Shown here: one piece after another, positions 7,866-15,172 of the stretch
Layout of the letters: every line of letters begins with the position of its first letter
Position numbering within the stretch: position 1 is the first letter of the stretch
Assembly (NCBI GenBank): GCA_947581885.1
Contig: CANPWF010000019.1
Span: 1 to 16,026 of the forward strand
Direction of reading: 5' to 3'
DNA: 16,026 bases
Origin: an uncultured Clostridia bacterium
GTDB taxonomy: Bacteria > Bacillota > Clostridia > Christensenellales > Borkfalkiaceae
The notes under the pieces: generated by a model
Databases searched by the model: none
Seen by the model: only the letters and a program-made list of their open reading frames with translations
Told to the model about the DNA's origin: nothing
Made by a program: the position numbers and the translations under genes

Positions 7866-8756
7866 TTATAGTTTCATTCCGCTCGTTGCGATGCCCTGTA
7901 CGAATGCCTTCTGGAAGCAGAGGTAGAGCACGATGAGCGGGATCATGGATATCACGCAACCCGCCATAACGGTAGCGTAATCCTTGTCGTACAGCCCGAC
8001 GAAATACATGAGCGAGATCTGCAGGGTATACTTTTCGGGCGACCACAGATAGATGAGGGGGCCGAAATAATCGTTATACCCGCCCATGAATACGAGGATC
8101 CCCTGCGCGAACAGCGCAGGCAGACAGAGCGGCAAAATAATGCGGAAATAGATGCCGAACAGCCCGAGCCCGTCCATCTTCGCCGCCTCGACGAGGGAAT
8201 CGGGAATGCCCATGATGAACTGCCGCAGGAAGAATACGCAGGTCGCCGTGCCGAACATCGTGGGAAGGATGAGCGGGACGTAGGTATCCGTGAGCAGCAG
8301 CGAATCGTAGATGAGGTAGGCGGGCATCAGGGTGACGATGCCGGGGATCATCATACTCGCAAGAAGCACCGTGAACATGATCTTCTTGCAGGGGAAGCGC
8401 AGTTTTGCGAATGCAAACGCCGAGATGCTGGATGTAAACAGGCAGACGATCGTCATGGGAATGACGGTCTTGAACGTGTTGTAAAAGCCGAGAAGCACCG
8501 TGCTCACGCCCATCGCGCCGCCGCTCGCATCGCGGAGCAGCACGTTGGCATAGCCGTCGAGCGTGAACTCACGCGGGATAAACGTGAACGGCACGCCGAT
8601 CGCCTCGAGCTGCGTCTTGAAGGACGTAACAAAGATGACATAGAACGGGATGAGCACGAAGAGCGCCGCGGCGGTGAGTACGATGTAGGCGACGATGTTC
8701 CGCTTCATATACCTTCCGAAGCGGCGAAGACGGGTTTTACTTTTCTCAGAAGTCAT
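7866..8756 (-). CDS. Carbohydrate ABC transporter permease, MalG type
   Basis: A 296-residue inner-membrane protein with about six hydrophobic segments, the first at about residues 23-45. The conserved cytoplasmic EAA loop that contacts the ATPase is at about E190-A191-A192, continuing KMDG and ending in the IILPL turn. Length and layout are normal for the MalG/LacG/UgpE group. It overlaps the upstream permease gene by 11 bases, which implies translational coupling and a one-to-one heterodimer. With its partner and the upstream binding lipoprotein it should import oligosaccharides released at the surface. No ABC ATPase is encoded nearby, so a shared MsmX/UgpC-type ATPase from elsewhere is likely (known for this family in Gram-positives, inferred here). 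Confidence 0.92.
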   Translation of the reverse strand: MTSEKSKTRLRRFGRYMKRNIVAYIVLTAAALFVLIPFYVIFVTSFKTQLEAIGVPFTFIPREFTLDGYANVLLRDASGGAMGVSTVLLGFYNTFKTVIPMTIVCLFTSSISAFAFAKLRFPCKKIMFTVLLASMMIPGIVTLMPAYLIYDSLLLTDTYVPLILPTMFGTATCVFFLRQFIMGIPDSLVEAAKMDGLGLFGIYFRIILPLCLPALFAQGILVFMGGYNDYFGPLIYLWSPEKYTLQISLMYFVGLYDKDYATVMAGCVISMIPLIVLYLCFQKAFVQGIATSGMKL

Positions 8757-9648
8757 AATTCACCCACCTCTTTGCCGAAAGATAATTGATGAGCGTCGCC
8801 ACGCCGATGATGAGCGCAATGAGGATCGCCATCGCACAGGCATACCCCATGCCCATCTGCGTGTTGTACCGGTACGCCATCTGCCACAGGAAGAACACCA
8901 TTGTGAGCCCCGAATCGCTCGGTCCGCCCGAGTTGCCGAGCATGATCTGATAGCGCACGAAATCCTGCATGTATCCGATCGTGCCCGTCACCACGAGGAA
9001 GAACGTCGTCGGGCTCACGGCGGGAACGGTGATGGTAAAGAACTGCTTGATGCTGCTCGCCCCGTCGATCTGCGCCGCCTCGTAGTACGATTCGCTCACG
9101 TTGTTGAGCGCCGCCGAGAACAGGATGACCCCGAGGCTGATGCCGCTCCACACGCAAGTGAGCAGCATCGACCAGCGCACAAAGCGGCTGTCCGAGATCC
9201 ACCCGACCTTTTCGAGCCCCATCCCCATAAGCATTTGGTTGAGAATGCCGAACTCCTCTTCGTAGATCCACTTCCACATCGTCGTGACCGCAACGACAGA
9301 ACAGACGTAGGGAATGAACAGGACGACGCGATAGAACTTCGAGCCCCGCAACTTTTTATGAAGGAATACGGAGAGCACGAGCGCGATCGCAAGGGAGATG
9401 GGCAAGGCGAGCAACTCGATGAGCGAATTGAGCAGCGAAAGCCAGAATCTGCCCGCATATTCCCCGAAGAGGAGACTTGAATAATTGCTGAATCCCGTCC
9501 ATGCGGCGTCCTCGAAACTGAACCCCCGTATGTCCATGAACGACATGCCGAACGCCATGAAGATGGGGATGATCCCGAAGATCAGAAACCCCAGAACGGG
9601 GATCCCCGCGAACAGGAATCCGAGCATTTTTTCCTTTCTGTTGTTCAT
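8746..9648 (-). CDS. Carbohydrate ABC transporter permease, MalF type
   Basis: A 300-residue membrane protein with about six transmembrane segments, the first at about residues 8-30, and an EAA loop YEAAQIDGAS at about 188-197 followed by the ITVP turn. This is the usual size for Gram-positive MalF/LacF-type permeases, without the large extra loop of E. coli MalF. The start at 9648 is chosen because AAGGGAGG lies just upstream and the hydrophobic first helix follows at once. The open frame continues 50 codons further up, into the binding-protein gene, but that extension is charged and overlaps coding sequence. It sits 14 bases after the solute-binding gene. Confidence 0.92.
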   Translation of the reverse strand: MNNRKEKMLGFLFAGIPVLGFLIFGIIPIFMAFGMSFMDIRGFSFEDAAWTGFSNYSSLLFGEYAGRFWLSLLNSLIELLALPISLAIALVLSVFLHKKLRGSKFYRVVLFIPYVCSVVAVTTMWKWIYEEEFGILNQMLMGMGLEKVGWISDSRFVRWSMLLTCVWSGISLGVILFSAALNNVSESYYEAAQIDGASSIKQFFTITVPAVSPTTFFLVVTGTIGYMQDFVRYQIMLGNSGGPSDSGLTMVFFLWQMAYRYNTQMGMGYACAMAILIALIIGVATLINYLSAKRWVNYDF

Positions 9649-9662
9649 GCTCCCTCCCTTCT

Positions 9663-11294
9663 TTATTTGAAGTTGGAATACTTGTACCCTTCGAGGACCT
9701 TGTTTGTTCTGTTCGTGACGACGTTGAAGAAGTCTGTGAGATTGTTCCTGCCATTGCGGACCTCGTCGTTGAGGTAGTCCGCCCACTGGTCGATCCACAG
9801 TTTATCGGAGAGATAGTTCCAGTCTCCCGCGCGCTCGAACGCCGCCGCCCGCGTGAAGATGATGGAGTTCTTGGGCATCTTGTCGCTCTGCAAGAACACT
9901 TCCGTCTGGCTCACCGACTTTTGGTTGGGGATGTTGAACCCGCTCTCGGCCTGTTTCGCCTGCCCTTCGGGGCCAGACATGTATTCGATGAACTTGAACG
10001 CCTCATCCTGATGGCGGCTGCGCTTTGCGATGACGAAACCGACCGAGCCGGAGTGCCCCGCCTCCACGCCGCCCTTTGCGACGGGCAGCGGCGCGCAGTC
10101 GAAGTTGAGTCCCTTCACCTTACGGTAGACGGGGACCGTCCATCTGCCGTCCACCATCGTGGCGACCTGCCCCGTGGTGAAATAACTCTCTTTGCCCACC
10201 GTGTTGAGGGTGTTGGGGCTGGGCGTGATGGCGAGCCCCATCGTTCCCTTGCCGTCGATATCCGTCGTCTTGGGCTGCGAGAGCTGGACGAACTTCGTGA
10301 ACGCCTCGAGCATGGTGGGCACCTCCGTGCCGCCCGAGGAAGCATCCGTCGAGAATATGCCGTCCTTGCAGTAGTACTTCGTCGTATCGCCGAGGGAGAA
10401 CGTCCACTTGTTCGCGGCGTTGTCATACTTGATGCAGTCGCCGTTCACCGACCAGCCATAGGAGAACCACCATTCGGTGAAATATCCATACTTGGAAGGG
10501 CTCTTGGAATTATAACTCTGCGTGAAGATCTTGAAGAGGTTTTCGCTCTCCTCCCACGTCATGGCGATGCGGTTGTTGAAGAGCATCTCCTCGCCTGCGG
10601 CGGGCACGCTCCACGAGGAGGTGTTATCGATCCCCTCGCGCCAGAAACCGCGTTGCATCTGTTCCACCGTGAAGTGGGTGCCGTGCTCGGTGTTGTAGGC
10701 GGCGACGTATTCCGCCGTCACGTCCTCCTTATCCACCGAGACGATGGAGACGCCGAGGCTCTCGAAGAAGCCTACATTATAATAGAGCACCGTCGGGCCG
10801 ATATCCTTGGGCAGCGCCCAGAGGGTGGAATCCGCATTCGAGAGCCCCGTCTCCACATCGTAACGGTAGCGCATGATGCCGCTCTCCCACATGTCGGAAA
10901 GGTCGATGACGGTGCTGTTCTTCACGTAGTCGTCGAGCGGAACGATATAATTGTTGATCGCCCACGACTTGCACACGTCGTCTCCGACGTAAACGACGTC
11001 GGGGCAACGGTTGCCCGCAAGCACCTGTTCGACGGATTCGTAATAACTCGTCCCGGGTTTGGTTACGTAATCAACGTAGATCTCGCCCTCGTGCGCCTTG
11101 TTGAAGGTGTTTACAAGATCGCGGAAAATGGCGATCTCGTCCTCTTCGCCGTAGCCCCAGAAGGTGATCTCCGTCGCGCCTGCGCGGTTGACGCCGTTGT
11201 CATCCACCCCGCCGCCGCATGCGGCCATGCCGCACGCAAACACGCCGCAGAGCAACAGCGACGCCATTGTTTTGATCGCTTTGGTTTTTTTCAT
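9663..11294 (-). CDS. Extracellular sugar-binding lipoprotein (ABC transporter, family 1 type)
   Basis: A 543-residue substrate-binding protein with a KKTKAIK start, a hydrophobic core and lipobox MAAC (C26), so it is anchored outside the membrane. The mature part begins with the typical EITFWGYG strand. It continues with a YYESVEQVLAGN helix, the PDVVYVGDD strand, and a WALPKDIGP...LYYN hinge stretch near 155-172, all usual for the carbohydrate-binding MsmE/MalE-like group. At 543 residues it is longer than most sugar-binding proteins (about 400-450). The extra length lies mainly in the middle, around the YNTEHGTHF region and after it, which may fit a larger or branched oligosaccharide. AAAGGGG precedes the start, and the ROK kinase gene ends 19 bases upstream. 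Confidence 0.92.
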   Translation of the reverse strand: MKKTKAIKTMASLLLCGVFACGMAACGGGVDDNGVNRAGATEITFWGYGEEDEIAIFRDLVNTFNKAHEGEIYVDYVTKPGTSYYESVEQVLAGNRCPDVVYVGDDVCKSWAINNYIVPLDDYVKNSTVIDLSDMWESGIMRYRYDVETGLSNADSTLWALPKDIGPTVLYYNVGFFESLGVSIVSVDKEDVTAEYVAAYNTEHGTHFTVEQMQRGFWREGIDNTSSWSVPAAGEEMLFNNRIAMTWEESENLFKIFTQSYNSKSPSKYGYFTEWWFSYGWSVNGDCIKYDNAANKWTFSLGDTTKYYCKDGIFSTDASSGGTEVPTMLEAFTKFVQLSQPKTTDIDGKGTMGLAITPSPNTLNTVGKESYFTTGQVATMVDGRWTVPVYRKVKGLNFDCAPLPVAKGGVEAGHSGSVGFVIAKRSRHQDEAFKFIEYMSGPEGQAKQAESGFNIPNQKSVSQTEVFLQSDKMPKNSIIFTRAAAFERAGDWNYLSDKLWIDQWADYLNDEVRNGRNNLTDFFNVVTNRTNKVLEGYKYSNFK

Positions 11295-11313
11295 CTTTTT
11301 CCCCTTTTTTTAT

Positions 11314-12210
11314 TTATTCCAAGATGTTCTTGCCGTAATGATAGGCGCCCAAGAGCACCTGTTTGCCGCTCGCATCGGCGAAGTGCGGCCGTACGCGCGT
11401 GCGGCGGGAAAATTCCTCCTCCATGAGATCCCACGCATGGCAGACGCTGCCGCCGAATACAAAACACGCGGGATCGAGCACGGCACGCACCGCCTCCGCC
11501 GCCTGTCCGAGCGCATCTCCCGCTTCGGAGAAGAGTTGCCGCGCGGGCGCATCTCCCGCCCGTGCCGCCGCCTCGATCGCAGCGCATCCGCAAGCATTTC
11601 CCGTCCGCGAAAAATACCGCCGTTCGATGCCGCTCCCCGATGCGTACAATTCGAGGCAATCCCTGCCGCCGCAGCCGCACAAAAGTCCTTCTCCGGCGAC
11701 GGGGATATGACCGAAGTTTGCGGCATTTCCCGCACCCATATACCCTTTTCCGCCGAAAACGGCGCCGCCGCCGATGCCCGTGCTCAAACTGAAATAGACG
11801 AGGGACGGGCAGGTTTCGTAGCCGCTGTGATACACGCCGAGCGCGCCCGCATCGCAGTCGTTGATGAGCGAGAACGGAAACCCAAACTCACGGGAAAGCA
11901 AACCGCATACGGGAACGTTCTTCCAACCCATCGTCACGATATCGAGGAGGATCCCGCTGCACACGTCGAGCGGGCCGGGAGCGGCCACCGTGCCTCTTTC
12001 CGCACGGCGCCATTCCCCGTATCTCCGCGCATGCGCGCCGATCTCCCGCACAAGCATTTCGGCGCCCAGCTCGGCGTACGTGGGGAATTTGTCGTAGAAC
12101 AACTCCCTTCCGTCCGCGCCGTAAAAGGCGAGCGCCGTCTTTGTGCCGCCGATATCGACGCACAGGCTCAGTGCGTCATTGCGCGGCGATGAGTTCGCTT
12201 GTTGTTCCAT
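11314..12210 (-). CDS. ROK-family sugar kinase
   Basis: 298 residues from the chosen ATG. The ATP-binding motif DIGGTK (19-24), the catalytic base in LINDCDAG (D118), the second phosphate-binding stretch STGIGGG (143-149) and the zinc site H168 with CGCGGRDC (C178, C180, C185) are all present, so it should be an active kinase rather than a regulator. The usual ExGH sugar-contact motif reads N165-F-G-H, with Asn in place of Glu, which hints at an unusual substrate. The start is uncertain. The ATG at 12210 overlaps the end of the GatZ-like gene by 35 bases and has no good ribosome binding site, so coupled translation is likely. A TTG at 12273 would add 21 low-complexity residues. In context it should phosphorylate the ketose made by the isomerase or the GatZ-like enzyme (inference). 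Confidence 0.88.
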   Translation of the reverse strand: MEQQANSSPRNDALSLCVDIGGTKTALAFYGADGRELFYDKFPTYAELGAEMLVREIGAHARRYGEWRRAERGTVAAPGPLDVCSGILLDIVTMGWKNVPVCGLLSREFGFPFSLINDCDAGALGVYHSGYETCPSLVYFSLSTGIGGGAVFGGKGYMGAGNAANFGHIPVAGEGLLCGCGGRDCLELYASGSGIERRYFSRTGNACGCAAIEAAARAGDAPARQLFSEAGDALGQAAEAVRAVLDPACFVFGGSVCHAWDLMEEEFSRRTRVRPHFADASGKQVLLGAYHYGKNILE

Positions 12211-13435
12211 AGAGCCCGAACCCGCAGATGTAGCGGTCGATGGAGTCCTTGATCTTTTTGATGACATATCCAACGGGGTCGAGCCCGAGCGCCGACGTAT
12301 TCGCGTTGAGCCGCGCGACGGCCTCCTTCACCTCCGCGTCCTCGAGGGTGTAGTGCCCGCACATCTTTGTGATGAGCGCCACGTCCTCCGCATCCGCCAT
12401 AATGCTCTCCACGCTCGCCTTGCCCTTTTCGCCGACCATCCACTTGCGCCAGCGCTCGCCCTTTACGGCGTGCCGCGCGAGCACATCCTTGATATGGCTC
12501 TGCTTCGCGGGATCGACGAACTTTTCCTCGACCGCCGCGAGTTCTAAGAGCGACTGCGTTTCCACTAGCCCGAACTCGGGAGCGACGTTCATCGCCGCGA
12601 GCCCGATGACGGGGTGCTCAAGCAGGATGGCATTGGAGAGATAATCTCCGTTGTGCTCCTTGAGCCCCGTGCCGTATTTCTCCGTGATGCGGCTGAGCGT
12701 CGTCGCCGTGGGCGTATCGTAGTGCCCCACGTTGGAGGTGAGGCGGGTGAGCGTACCTGTCTGCCCGACGACGAAGAGCGGCATGGGCAGTCCCTTTGCC
12801 GTGAGCGCATCCTTTAACTTTTTGATAAAGTCCTCAAATGCGGCGGGGTCGATGAGGCCTCCCATCGTCTCCTCCGTCCCCACTTCATAGGCGAGTTCGC
12901 GCATGCCGAGCGCCTTCCTCCGCGTCTCGATCTTTTCGATGAGCGCAAGCGTGCGCTCGAGCACCGTGGAGAGCGGAACGACGCCGTTCACGTGCGGATC
13001 CTTGGTGGGGTCGATGTGCAGAAGATCGAAGCCCGCATCCATATCGTCGAAATACGATTGCAGGCCGATCTCCATCGCCTCCTCCACGGGAAGTTTGGCG
13101 GCGCGCTCAGCGTCCCGCTGCCAAGGGCCGCCGTGGTCGCGGCAGAAATAGCACAGTCCGTGGAAGCCGATCTCTTCGGCGATGGCGTCTGTGGTCTCGA
13201 CAAACCGTTTTTGGTCGAAACCGCAGACATAGCCGCCGCCGAAGCGATCGCTGTCCACCTGATTGCGGCTTGCGATGAGAATGAGGGGGAAATCTTTCTC
13301 CTTCGCAAGTTCAAGCGCGGCCCTCAACAGATTTCGGGACATCGGCCCGATGCCGATGTGTGTAAATTTCCTGCCTTCCGCATGCAGTTTGCGCGACGCA
13401 GCCATCATCTGCGTCATGGTGATCGCATTCTTCAT
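12176..13435 (-). CDS. GatZ/KbaZ-family protein (PF08013, annotated as class II tagatose-bisphosphate aldolase non-catalytic subunit)
   Basis: A 419-residue cytosolic TIM-barrel protein. It matches the E. coli GatZ pattern in order: ASRNQVD...FGGGY (55-69), RDHGGPW (99-105, GatZ GDHLGP), LLHIDPTK (138-145, GatZ IHLD), YEVGTEE (183-189, GatZ IGTE) and KEHNGDYLS (259-267, GatZ AHSTDY). The potential metal and acid-base residues are therefore intact. In E. coli the protein stabilises the catalytic subunit GatY, but no gatY/kbaY-like gene lies here. Some homologues have been proposed to be stand-alone ketose(-phosphate) C4-epimerases (from memory, unverified). AAGGAGG lies seven bases from the ATG, and the start overlaps the isomerase stop as ATGA. 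Its position between an isomerase and a kinase suggests it processes a ketose or ketose phosphate. Confidence 0.88.
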   Translation of the reverse strand: MKNAITMTQMMAASRKLHAEGRKFTHIGIGPMSRNLLRAALELAKEKDFPLILIASRNQVDSDRFGGGYVCGFDQKRFVETTDAIAEEIGFHGLCYFCRDHGGPWQRDAERAAKLPVEEAMEIGLQSYFDDMDAGFDLLHIDPTKDPHVNGVVPLSTVLERTLALIEKIETRRKALGMRELAYEVGTEETMGGLIDPAAFEDFIKKLKDALTAKGLPMPLFVVGQTGTLTRLTSNVGHYDTPTATTLSRITEKYGTGLKEHNGDYLSNAILLEHPVIGLAAMNVAPEFGLVETQSLLELAAVEEKFVDPAKQSHIKDVLARHAVKGERWRKWMVGEKGKASVESIMADAEDVALITKMCGHYTLEDAEVKEAVARLNANTSALGLDPVGYVIKKIKDSIDRYICGFGLYGTTSELIAAQ

Positions 13436-14871
13436 TGTTGATCCTCCTTATCTTGCAAATAATTTGCGTACGGGATCTCGCGCAAGGGCTTGATCCCCAG
13501 CCACTTGTTGAGTTCGGCAACTTCCTCCGACCAATCTCCCCACGCGACGGGATAGTGATGCTCGAAGCCGCCCGCGAGAATGGTGTTGGCAAAATCGACA
13601 GCCTTCACGGGCTTGCCGTTGAGGGCGAGGCCGTTCATCCAGCCGCGGCAGCCGCAGTTGCTGTCCTTGCCGTTGCCCATAAAGGTGCCCGTGAGGTTCA
13701 GGTAGCACTCCATGTCGCCGCCGAAGCGGAACACGCTCGCCTTGCCGGGGTCGAATACCATGTCCCGCGCGACGCCCGTGCCGCAGATCTTCCCGGGCTC
13801 GTGCGCCATGCCGCTGTAATTTTCGCCCAAATAGTATCCGTTCTTGCGGCAGAACTGCTTGCTCGACGGCCCGCAGTGCCAGAGCATGATGCTCTCGTCC
13901 GTCTCGTCGAATGCGGTGAAATCCATGAGCGTCGTGCTGTCCCCGCACATATCCTGCAACGCGAGCATGCTGATCGCGCTCATGAGGTCGCCCTCGCACG
14001 CGGCGACGATCTTGTCGTCGTTGAGCATGCCGATCGCCGAGCAGACGGAATATTTGTAGTCGTCCTGAAACTTGGGCCAGCAGGAGATGGCGAGCGCATC
14101 GTAGCCGTGCTCCTCAGCGAGCCGCTTATAGGCGAGATAAATTTTGATGCTGAACGTGCGCAGCTTCGCCGCCGTGGGCGTCGTCTTGATGCCCTCCCTG
14201 TCGAGTTCGTCGAGATAGGGCTTCACGTCGGCGTCCGTCACCTTGTCGGCGAGGCGAATGATCTCGTCGTACTCGTGCAGACGGTTGATATAGATGCCGT
14301 CAAGCTTGGAGAGCACCTTGCGCTCGTCGAAGTAGAGGTCGTTGAAGCCGGGGGCAAAGCCGCCGACGAGGGCGACGCGCGAACTCTTCAGCCGCTTGAT
14401 CGCCCCGAGCGCCCGCACCGTGACGGCGAGGCGGCGGCGGAAGGTCTCGTCGTCCGCAAAGCCGTAGAACCACTTCGCCTTGATGCCGAAATCGCGCAAA
14501 TAGCGCGTGTTGATGCCCTGATACATGTTGTTCGAGCAGAAGGAATTGAACATCGTCGGGCCCTTCCGCGTCTCTGGAATGGACCAGATGCCGACCGCCG
14601 CGCCCTTGATCTTGTAGAATATGGGCGCGAGGAACCCCGCCGAGTACGAGACGTTCACGAGGAGCAGAAGATCTACCTTCTCCTCCTCAAGATAGGCGAC
14701 CGCCTTCTTCGCGTCCTCCTCCGTGATCACCTGCAAAGGATAGGAAACAAGATCAAACCCGATCTCCTCCGCATTGTGCTGCATTTGCCCGACAAGCTGC
14801 GCATAGACCTCTTCCTTGGGCCCCGGGAAACTCAATTGCGATGTGCCTGCCATTCCGATTTTGATTTTCAT
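13432..14871 (-). CDS. L-fucose/L-arabinose isomerase-family protein
   Basis: A 479-residue cytosolic enzyme of the FucI/AraA fold, which interconverts aldoses and ketoses using Mn2+. Visible features are an N-terminal Rossmann-like half (VDLLLLVNVSYSAG 66-79, VALVGGFAPG 166-175), the metal-ligand candidates E293 in ACEGDLMSA and D317 in LMDFTAFD, the HCG at 332-334, and the histidine pair EHHYP (438-439). Together these match the Glu, Asp and His metal site known in FucI. The start at 14871 is chosen for AAAGGAGA six bases upstream. The open frame extends to 15054, but that lies upstream of the predicted transcription start. It is the first gene of the operon, so it probably handles the sugar liberated by the GH43 enzymes: L-arabinose, D-galactose or L-fucose are the candidates. 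Which aldose it prefers cannot be read from the sequence. Confidence 0.88.
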   Translation of the reverse strand: MKIKIGMAGTSQLSFPGPKEEVYAQLVGQMQHNAEEIGFDLVSYPLQVITEEDAKKAVAYLEEEKVDLLLLVNVSYSAGFLAPIFYKIKGAAVGIWSIPETRKGPTMFNSFCSNNMYQGINTRYLRDFGIKAKWFYGFADDETFRRRLAVTVRALGAIKRLKSSRVALVGGFAPGFNDLYFDERKVLSKLDGIYINRLHEYDEIIRLADKVTDADVKPYLDELDREGIKTTPTAAKLRTFSIKIYLAYKRLAEEHGYDALAISCWPKFQDDYKYSVCSAIGMLNDDKIVAACEGDLMSAISMLALQDMCGDSTTLMDFTAFDETDESIMLWHCGPSSKQFCRKNGYYLGENYSGMAHEPGKICGTGVARDMVFDPGKASVFRFGGDMECYLNLTGTFMGNGKDSNCGCRGWMNGLALNGKPVKAVDFANTILAGGFEHHYPVAWGDWSEEVAELNKWLGIKPLREIPYANYLQDKEDQQ

Positions 14872-14908
14872 GATATTCTCCTTTCCATTCCTTCGCGCGT
14901 GCGCCATA

Positions 14909-14927
14909 TTTATCAATTTTTGATAAA
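14909..14927. promoter_or_regulatory. AT-rich perfect inverted repeat in the operon leader
   Basis: TTTATCAA and TTGATAAA form an 8-bp perfect palindrome around three T residues, 38 bases upstream of the isomerase start and about 90-110 bases into the predicted leader RNA. Its symmetry and base composition fit a dimer-binding operator. Being downstream of the promoter, it would act as a roadblock. It is not known whether the adjacent ROK regulator binds it. An RNA hairpin role is the alternative. Confidence 0.45.
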
Positions 14928-14966
14928 ACTCCTTAAAAATATATGAGCTAACGCCCATTTCGCACA

Positions 14967-14999
14967 TGACGGAAAAAACCCTTCGGCGCTGTTCCGTCA
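14967..14999 (-). other. Leader stem-loop near the 5' end of the operon transcript
   Basis: TGACGGAA (14967-14974) pairs with TTCCGTCA (14992-14999) over a 17-base loop. In the minus-strand RNA the stem starts about 20 nucleotides after the predicted transcription start. A run of T lies inside the loop rather than after the stem, so it is not a classical terminator. It may affect RNA stability or mark a protein-binding site. Confidence 0.4.
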
Positions 15000-15025
15000 A
15001 CACTTGATAGAATGATTGTGCTTTT

Positions 15026-15054
15026 ATTATATTGCATGATTTCACACTTGTCAA
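15026..15054 (-). promoter_or_regulatory. Sigma-A promoter of the nine-gene operon
   Basis: Read on the minus strand, a perfect TTGACA (15054-15049) and a perfect TATAAT (15031-15026) are separated by exactly 17 bases. Transcription should begin near 15019 and give a leader of about 148 nucleotides. The -35 box lies inside an odd palindrome CTTG-T-CAAG (15047-15055), and the spacer carries a GTGTGAAA element, so repressor binding here would block the polymerase. Confidence 0.88.
15040..15047 (+). promoter_or_regulatory. TTTCACAC half-site in the operon promoter spacer
   Basis: The octamer TTTCACAC recurs at 15166-15173, inside the inverted repeat that covers the start site of the regulator gene. 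Presence of the same element in both divergent promoters suggests one regulator acting on both. This is only a half-site here, without an evident mirror copy. Confidence 0.4.
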
Positions 15055-15114
15055 GCATTTTTTGAAAATTTTTTCTTTTTTTACAAAAAATTATAATTTG
15101 TCACAATTTAATGT
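15055..15114. promoter_or_regulatory. Shared AT-rich block between the divergent -35 boxes
   Basis: Sixty bases with only nine G or C separate the two -35 boxes and contain phased A and T runs. The block is placed to serve as an UP element for either promoter and is probably curved. The inverted repeat TTGTCA (15098-15103) / TGACAA (15116-15121) starts in it and covers the plus-strand -35 box. The whole gene-free stretch 14872-15180 otherwise holds only the promoters, leader and repeats listed separately. Confidence 0.5.
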
Positions 15115-15144
15115 TTGACAATCTTTTCAAAACCGTGTTATAAT
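15115..15144 (+). promoter_or_regulatory. Sigma-A promoter of the ROK regulator gene
   Basis: TTGACA (15115-15120) and TATAAT (15139-15144) are separated by 18 bases. Transcription should begin near 15151 and leave a leader of only about 30 nucleotides. The promoter is divergent from the operon promoter, and its -35 box is the right arm of the TTGTCA/TGACAA inverted repeat. Confidence 0.85.
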
Positions 15145-15172
15145 GTGAAAAGTTCACGACTGAATTTTCACA
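15144..15172. promoter_or_regulatory. Candidate autoregulatory operator at the regulator start site
   Basis: TGTGAAAA (15144-15151) and TTTTCACA (15165-15172) form an 8-bp inverted repeat with 13 bases between arms, spanning the last base of the -10 box and the predicted start site. Nested in it is GTGAA-AAG-TTCAC (15145-15157). A protein bound here would block the regulator's own promoter, which is the usual logic for a locally encoded repressor. Binding by the ROK protein is inference. Confidence 0.5.

Noticed and set aside
9649..9798. 50-codon N-terminal extension of the MalF-type permease
   Set aside because: It overlaps the end of the binding-protein gene, is highly charged, and precedes a normal start with AAGGGAGG.
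9921..11426. Plus-strand open frame of 501 codons antisense to the sugar-binding protein gene
   Set aside because: No ribosome binding site or family motif. The opposite strand encodes a clear solute-binding lipoprotein.
13435..14946. Plus-strand open frame of 503 codons antisense to the isomerase gene
   Set aside because: A codon-bias shadow. The minus-strand frame carries the isomerase metal-site residues and overlaps its neighbour by ATGA.
14872..15054. 61-codon N-terminal extension of the isomerase reading frame
   Set aside because: It begins upstream of the predicted transcription start (about 15019), lacks a ribosome binding site, and the ATG at 14871 has a strong one.
15092..15097. 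Additional TATAAT in the AT-rich block on the plus strand
   Set aside because: No acceptable -35 box lies at 16-19 bases upstream. It is probably a by-product of AT-richness.
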